Both the position numbers and the translations under genes were made by a program. Positions 57,784 through 64,000 of a stretch of 64,000 nt of DNA are shown in pieces (within the stretch, counting starts at the first letter, position 1; every line of letters begins with the position of its first letter). Below the pieces are notes generated by a model. That model saw only the letters and a program-made list of their open reading frames with translations. It had not been told where the DNA came from and searched no databases. The stretch comes from Turritopsis dohrnii (lineage: Eukaryota > Cnidaria > Hydrozoa > Anthoathecata > Oceaniidae), in the NCBI GenBank assembly GCA_027922465.2, contig BQMF02000762.1:1-64000 (forward strand), written 5' to 3'.

Positions 57784-58698
57784 TTACTTTCCAATGCAAC
57801 ACCAGATAACCCAAGGGCAGCATTCTAAACGTCATAAAAATAATCACATATTATGAAACCATATCTGTTAAAATAGCGTTAAAACAAGAGGTGGATACAG
57901 ACATTCAAATTTTGTTGAGGAGAATATTGTCGCGAGTTTTCTTTTCTTCTCTTAATAACTTGACTCTCCTACAGAAAGTTTGACTAAGTTCTAAATCAGA
58001 CTATGTTAAAATGGCATGCTTTTAGAATACATACTGGAAGGAAATAATTTTAGCTTTCCACAAGGAACAGCTTACTTACTTGAACGTTGGTCTGCATTTG
58101 GGCGTGCCATCACATCTTGAAGAAATTTCTTGTAAGCTTCTATGAATCATAACAAAGTGATTGCAGATTTTACTGTTGTGCCGAACAAAACGTTTCTCTC
58201 AGAATCTCTCTTTGTGATTTTAAATTAAATTGATTAGATAATTCTTCAAATGACACATGTTTATCCTGCATATCGGGTTTTTACTTTCTACTTGAAGCAT
58301 TTTACTTACCTCCCACATTTCTTTTATAGTCAATCGCATTTCGTTTTTCGGCAATCGCATCCTCAATGAAATGCTGGAAGAGTTCTATAAAGAACAACAA
58401 GAGTTGTCTATTTCTGACTACATATCAAGTCTAATATTTTATCCAATAACTAGGAACAAGATATCCTAATACCGTTTTCATGGTTGTCACTCTCAGCGCA
58501 GAAAACATCTAAACAAAAAGATATATTCTATTTCAATGTCAGATTTACAAACAATTGGAGATTTAACATGGAACAGGAATGGAATCAATCTAAATGAGTT
58601 TTAAAGAAAAATTATTAACAAATTATCAAGGAAACACTTCGCTTACTGAGCATCTGAACACATATCAATGTGAACGCAAAGAAAAGTAATAACTTCAT
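57784..58698 (-). CDS. Small secreted cysteine-rich peptide precursor, 87 aa, 5 exons
   Basis: Minus-strand exons: 58647-58698, 58473-58508, 58310-58384, 58080-58139, 57784-57824. All GT..AG; every junction is phase 1 and the total is 264 nt with stop. Exon 1 is a textbook signal peptide (MKLLLFFAFTLICVQML). Exons 2-4 encode an acidic/helical propeptide with EKRN and YKRN, which are dibasic processing sites. The last exon encodes 13 residues containing CCPWVIWCC and ending Gly-Lys, a typical C-terminal amidation signal. This is the layout of a neuropeptide or venom-peptide precursor. The CC-x5-CC spacing resembles the cysteine framework of T-superfamily conotoxins, but the five-exon gene with symmetrical phase-1 exons is unlike those genes, so convergence or chance is more likely than homology. 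Function is unknown. No such frame would be found without splicing, because each exon is under 80 nt. Confidence 0.72.
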
Positions 58699-59112
58699 CT
58701 TGATGATTCGTAAACAGCAAGTTATCCACCCAAGTCTCTGCAATCGATGGTGATAAAAGTATATGAAACTATCTTTGCTGACGAATATATACCTTATTTG
58801 TTAGGGTATATTTACACGGGAAGTAAGTGCATCTACATGCTGTATTCTTTGAAAAACATCGTTTGTGAAATGAGCTTTTTATTAATGAGTCACCATTAAT
58901 AAGATGTTGAGTTTTTTTGCCTGGACTTCGTCTTCATATTCAAAAATACCGTCAAAAATATCGTCTTAGGAAATTGCGCAAGTTGACTCTTCCTTTTAAA
59001 TGTAAAACGTGCCTTATTTTAATACACCTTATTATACTAATTCACGATTGTGCATCCTGCTTTTATTCTAGAGACTGTTATTTAATTAGATCTTTTTGTT
59101 TGTACATTTTGT

Positions 59113-59340
59113 TGTTAGAATAGAATAGAATAGAATAGAATGTTTATTTGTTTGTCACAAAGATAAGATAATACACCATGCCTAATCCGTCAATTTACAG
59201 TGGAGGCCATTTATAAAGGCCATTTATAAACACAATTAAAAATTAAAAATCATCAGACAGTAAAAAAAATTTTATTTGCAATTTTTATGCAATTAATTGT
59301 TATGGGAAATTAATAATACGCATACCTGTACTCAAAACTT
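59113..59340 (-). mobile_element. 3'-end remnant of a LINE (minus orientation)
   Basis: Reading minus, non-coding sequence ends ACAAACAAATAAACATTC, then four to five TTCTA units (59117-59140 on plus as TAGAA). Such 5-bp tails after AATAAA-like sequence are seen on the LINE at 15231-16853, so this is probably a short 3' fragment of a related family. Confidence 0.5.
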
Positions 59341-59734
59341 TCTAAAGGTTTCATTAGCGGAACAAAAGATAGTTACATCATTAAAAAGTCATTAGCATGT
59401 CAGTTAATTGACTTTTGAGAATTTAATGAACCAAATCGTTGAGTTTTTCTTGAATATCTTTTCGAAGAACAAACATTTTATATCAATGGATAGGGCATGA
59501 AAAACTCTCTCTTGTGATATAAAATTCACGATATTTTATCAGACATGTAATGAAAAATACGCCTTGAAAGTTGGTAGATAAGACATTTTGATACACACTG
59601 TATAAAAGAAAATTACTTGAGAGAACGTCTCAAGTAAAGAATTTGTAATGAATGCGGAATAAATGTCCTGATCTTAAGAAAAAGACAGGGCATGACGGCG
59701 AGACATGACAAATACGCATTTATAGTTTTTTCAC

Positions 59735-60665
59735 TACCTTATCGGACAAAAGTTAGTCGGACAAAATTTTAGTCACCTTTGTCCGACTAATAATATTGTC
59801 CAACTAAAATTTTGGTCCTTTTCTAAAATTTCAGAACTTACTTAATTTTCGATAAGGATTCTCGAAAAGCCTGCGGAAGTGCGCCGATTACTCTAAGTTC
59901 TAGATATGTATAAGAAAACGAGGGGAAAAGGCATATTCAATAAAAACAGTTTTGTCCCACGTGAAAAACATATGTCCAACAAAATCATCATACCACGACG
60001 GCACAATTTTGCCGTCGGAAAAAATCCTAATTAGATAGGTTCTTGTATAATTTTATTTTTCAATTTCATATTTCATATGTCATATTTCATATTCCTGATC
60101 AGTATAAAAATCTATTTTGGTTCCTGCATTGGCTTCAGGCGTTTCTTCTATTATGTCTGTCTTCTTCATTTTCTTTTGAACTACCTCGCTATCACTTTCA
60201 TCGGAAGTTTCTGTTATTACCAGTGCTTTTCTCTTTTCCTGTGGATTCCTTCCTGGAATAAGCGAGGCTATTAAAAACGTCTAATCTGTTTACAAAAGGG
60301 TCAAGAATCCCTTTAGAGCGTAAAGAATAAACAATGAACAGTATGGAAATGGAGCGTTAATATTATTTATCAAGACACTTTACCACTTTAGAAATTGTTT
60401 ATTTATGACTAAGTCATGTAAAAATATTGTATTCGTTGGTGAGCAAAAAGAAAAATCATAAAGAAATTATAAATATTTAAAATTTTGTAATTAAACTGAT
60501 AAGAAAAAGAATTCTGAAAAAAATTATTTGGACCAAATATTTAGTCGGACATAATGATTAGTCGGACAAAATTTTAGTCGGATAAAATTATTAGTCGGAC
60601 AAAGTTTTAGTCACTTTCAAAAAATTTAGTCACTTTTGTCCGACTAAGTTTTGTCCGATAAGGTA
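59735..60665. mobile_element. Non-autonomous element with iterated TTAGTCGGACAAAA
   Basis: TIRs begin CCTTATCGGACAAAA on both sides, just inside TA dinucleotides (59735-59736 and 60664-60665). About ten copies of TTAGTCGGACAAAA or its complement are packed into the first 90 and last 165 bp. The interior has no coding frame of note. TA flanks suggest a Tc1/mariner-like mobiliser, but this is not certain. Confidence 0.7.
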
Positions 60666-60867
60666 CATTCATGTACAAACACGGCTGAATGCTTCGGCGA
60701 CCTTTCAAATTTTAATGATCGCTTTCATAAATAAAGCTAACTCTTATGTCTGAACTTTTCAGGTTGGATACACACATCGTAGATAATTCATGAGAACTAA
60801 AACATCGTACATGTAAAATGTTTTGATGAAATTATAATAACAATAGGCTTTCGTTTAAATGTGAGTA

Positions 60868-62166
60868 GTACATTCAATGTACTACTTTCCGCGTTATTTT
60901 TTCCTGTCCATTTTTCACGTTCAAGAAAGTTTGAAGACTCCATGTGTTGTAGTTGTTGTAATTACTATCAAAAAGACTCCATATGTTGTGCCAGGTAAGT
61001 TTCTCGAGAAAAACCTCATATAACTTGCTTCTTATAACCCCAACAGCAATTTCAAACAGATTTTGTGTTTGGGGTTTTGACGTGTTACAACGAATTTAGG
61101 TTTATTTGTGTGCAGGGAAAGAAATTTTGGCTGCGTAATTACAGAGGTGGATACATATGGTAAAATATTTAAAACGGTTGATTTTCTGCAATGCAAGATC
61201 TCTCAGTAATCAATAAGGATTGAAATAATTTGAGCGGATTTTTTTTTTATTTTTAGAGAAACAAATTACGAAAAAGGTAGACCATTTCAAATTGATGTTA
61301 TTTTCATAATTAACGCCGACTTTTTCTAATGCCTTACTGATTGGAATATAATTAGTCACAATTTACGTATTTTGCAATCATGCCATTACGTTGCAAAACA
61401 TGGAATTTAAACAATGAAGGATATCACTTAGAGGGGTGTCAAGTGACCTCAAAAAGAAACCCGAAATCGTTCTTGCGCAGTTTTAATTGCAGGCTAAATG
61501 AGTCGTACTCATGTAAATGCACAAAGGTCTTCACCAGGTAATTTTTTAAGGCCTATATAGTTGGGTTTTTATTTTCCATTAATTTCTTGTGTAAAATTTT
61601 ATTTTGGAAAAGAAGATCTTACAACAAGCATTCGTCAATTCCTTTTTACGTTTACTTTCAAACAAAGACGCTTTTGCTTATGCTGGCACTTTTTCTACTA
61701 TATATAAATAACGAATAAACTATAAATAATTTAAATAACTTGTTTTTTTCTTTTCTCGTCCTTATGCAAGGGCGAGAAACTTTACGACAGAATAACTTTT
61801 CTTGTGAGTTTTCTTGGCTAGGACTTTAATGTGTTTTACCCAATTATGGCTCCTTTACCTCAAAATAGATTTTTTACTGCGCATGCACCATTTTGAGTTT
61901 CATTATGTGGCCACCTGACAGCCCTTACAAAGTTACTGGGTGAAGACATTCATGTGTTTGGCCTAATTATGGCTCATTTCAACGTTCAAGGTATACGGTT
62001 CACCGGATACAAACTCCATGGTACTAACTATCACACCTGCTTGTCTTGTTTTTCGTTATGTACTAAAAATCTTTGGACAGTTCTTCGTTGTACCACAACA
62101 GCCCGCTATAATGAATTTCGCGATACGGAACATCCCCAATGTTATAGAAATGAGAAAAAACCTTAA
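60868..62166 (+). CDS. Tentative two-exon cysteine-containing ORF
   Basis: A frame from the ATG at about 60868 ends at a good donor (CCAGGTAAGT, about 60993), and a frame at about 61993-62166 with spaced Cys (TCLSCFSLC, LRCTTT, HPQCYRN) begins after an acceptor-like TTCAAG; the phases match. The first exon is odd (a run of five Val), and another frame across it reads CCSCC and ICC. Treat as a candidate only. Confidence 0.2.
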
Positions 62167-63107
62167 TGGTAGCTGAACTAGTTTGTTGACTGTGAAAATA
62201 ATTTCTGTTCTCAAGAATTCCAATCAGATTATTGTTTTCTCTCTCTGCCGTTTTTGTGATAACGTGTTTGTAAAAATATTTCAGAGCAATAAAATAAAAT
62301 TTTCACCAATTTGATATATGTACTTCATAAACAGAAACGAACAAGTGATTCCGTTTACCGTAATTGAAGGGGGAAAACAATTGGTAATGACGCAGAGATA
62401 AAAGCAAGCTTTCTTCAAAGCTTCAATCTCACCAATAACTAGTAACATCATGAAGGGTTTTATTGTGTCTGATATATTAGTATGATATATGATACTTCTA
62501 AGCTGCTGGCATGTTCAAACATACATATAGCCAAATAATACAGTATATAGCCCCAAGAATGCCGGTGGCCCCCAGAATGTAGGTTTTGTTAAAAAGTGAG
62601 ATACTGTCGGAGATGCTTGAATACAAATCACAAAAATGATCTCAAAAAATTCCCTAGTAAATATAGATTGATGAAAAACAAAAGTTCGACAAGCATTTAA
62701 ATATTGTTGTAATTTTTTCCACATTTTCTTAACGGAAAAGGTTTCAAAAAAGGGAAAATTTTCATTAAGTCGAAAATTAAGTGTCTAAAAATTAAAGATA
62801 ACTCCAGACAACTGGGTAATTTTAGAAAGACTTCACTTATAGCCTTTTTAGAAAGCCAAACATCTTTTCTTGATTCGAAGTTAGGTTGTAGAAATTCCAT
62901 GATAAAGTAAACCAGCATTCTGGGGGCCAAAAGGCCTACATTCTTAGGAACACAAGTTACGTTACTCAAACTTTAGAAAAGTTCACTGGAAAAACGTGAA
63001 AAATCTACTTTAACACAACTTAAACACAACCTTTTCTTACTTTGTAAGATTTTACAAAAATTTGTTTAAAGAATTATACAAAACCCAAATCCAAGATGTC
63101 TAAAAAA
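62167..63107. other. Gene-free stretch with a short inverted repeat
   Basis: GGCCCCCAGAATGTAGG near 62568 and CATTCTGGGGGCC near 62917, each followed by a CCTACATTCT-like string, form an imperfect inverted pair about 370 bp apart and may bound a small element. No gene. Confidence 0.35.
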
Positions 63108-63729
63108 CTAAAATACATCTGGCTCATAAAAAAGTCCCTCGTCATATGCAGAGTCTGAATCTGAAACTGATATAGATTTATTTGCTTCAACAACACTTTT
63201 CATCGTAGGTTTGGTACCATCTTCAGTGCGGCAAGCTTTTTTTGAACATTGAGACTTTAATACATATTTACACACGCTGCATTGTTTTAATGAAACTGCA
63301 AGACATTTCTCGTTAAATTTCTCACACTTGCACTCATTTTCACAAAGCAGAAACATTCCAGTCTTTTTGTTTTTTCTCTTTTGTTTCTTTTTTCTTCTTT
63401 TCTTTTTCTCCTTTCTTCTTGTTGTCTTTCACTACATTTAGAATATCCTTTGAAGTCATGGATCCGTGCGCTGACGTCACTCTAACATTTTGAGACTTTT
63501 TAGGTTTTATTTTATCAAAACTAAAAACTGAGGGCACTTCTTTAGAATCGAAAGGATTTTTTTCTAGCGTCTCAATCTTTTCCTTTGCCTGTTCGTATTT
63601 GTACTTATAGTACTCTAGAGTTCCTTTGCGTAAATGGACAGGTGAATCGATATGAGAAGATGCTTGGACCTTTTCTGAACTGCAAGGGTTCAGAATGGCC
63701 TCTGCTCTTTCAAATTTAGCCTGATCCAT
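63108..63729 (-). CDS. Lys-rich/Cys-rich protein gene with a frameshift
   Basis: From the ATG at 63729 the minus strand reads MDQAKFERAEAILNP, a helical YYKYKYEQAKEKIETLEK, and then a highly charged poly-Lys/Glu region before a stop at 63340. In another frame, beginning in the same A-rich tract (about 63375), a Cys-rich domain follows (CENECKCEKF, CLAVSLKQCSVC, SQCSKKAC) and ends with an acidic tail at 63108. The Cys pairs suggest zinc binding. The two parts almost certainly belong to one protein of about 200 residues. The break falls in a run of A, so a sequencing indel or a real mutation are both possible. I do not recognise the family. Confidence 0.5.
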
Positions 63730-63807
63730 CCATGTTACAATAAGTTGAAAATTCCCGGTTGCTATTGCAGCATATCCTCTACAATTATGTTGATTGCAAT
63801 AATCTCA

Positions 63808-64000
63808 GTGGCGTAACTGGCGGGGTGCGTTGAGTGCGATCGCACCGCCCTCTGATTTAGCTTGCCCTTTTTTCTGACCAAGTAATATTTCATACGATAT
63901 TCTTTTCACTAAACTTATACAAATCATTAATTATTTGTCAACAAAATTCCATAAAATAGCTTTGTGCATTTGTTGCTATGGCATGAGGTGTGTGCTATTG
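63808..64000. other. Possible transposon end at the window edge
   Basis: TCAGTGGCGTAACTGGCGG at 63808 resembles the widespread CAGTGGCGTAGC-type terminus of DNA transposons, followed by GC-richer sequence. The element, if real, runs out of the window. Confidence 0.3.

Overview
This window is animal nuclear DNA. It is AT-rich, most genes are split by short GT..AG introns, there is no operon structure, and it carries many transposons, tRNA-derived SINEs and minisatellites. The gene content fits a cnidarian best: a secreted CAP protein ending in a ShKT domain, IS3EU and PIF/Harbinger transposons, a CR1/L2-like LINE, and intronless class A and class C GPCRs. A hydrozoan is a reasonable guess, because several intronless genes have a splice-acceptor-like site just before the ATG, as expected with spliced-leader trans-splicing or 5' UTR introns. 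A mollusc or other invertebrate cannot be excluded from sequence alone.

Layout. 1.0-3.9 kb (minus): 3' part of a SAM-domain gene with an apparent frameshift in its last exon. 8.5-14.1 kb: a complete IS3EU DNA transposon with long TIRs, a 6-bp target duplication, an intact 11-exon DDE transposase (plus) and an intact 4-exon second gene (minus). 14.1-21.4 kb: a repeat island with a large palindromic composite element split by a 5'-truncated LINE, and a second copy of the same element. 21.7-25.2 kb: two tandem intronless class I phosphatidylinositol transfer protein (PITP) genes. 27.2-28.8 kb (minus): a five-exon CAP-ShKT secreted protein gene with a 24-nt microexon. 35.2-37.1 kb: an intronless class A GPCR. 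38.1-40.3 and 46.9-49.1 kb: two intronless class C GPCR paralogues, the second broken by one in-frame TGA at a codon that is Cys in the first. 41.3-42.4 kb: a PIF/Harbinger remnant with a SINE in it. 44.2-45.9 kb: a 32-bp minisatellite interrupted by a ~1.3-kb insert that carries seven copies of a GTGACGGATGGAC motif. 50.7-51.5 kb: a small exon-like ORF followed by a strikingly ACGT-rich tract. 53.7-56.3 kb: a second, non-autonomous IS3EU-type element. 57.8-58.7 kb (minus): a five-exon gene for a small secreted peptide precursor ending in a CC-x5-CC motif plus an amidation-like Gly-Lys. 59.7-60.7 kb: another non-autonomous element. 63.1-63.7 kb (minus): a frameshifted, Lys-rich and Cys-rich gene.

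The host genes are mostly signalling or secreted proteins (receptors, lipid transfer, CAP, peptide), but nothing shows they form one pathway. The two tandem pairs (PITP and class C GPCR) both have mosaic identity, with near-identical blocks next to diverged blocks, which suggests gene conversion. All exon models were built by hand from splice signals and reading-frame phase. No database search was run.
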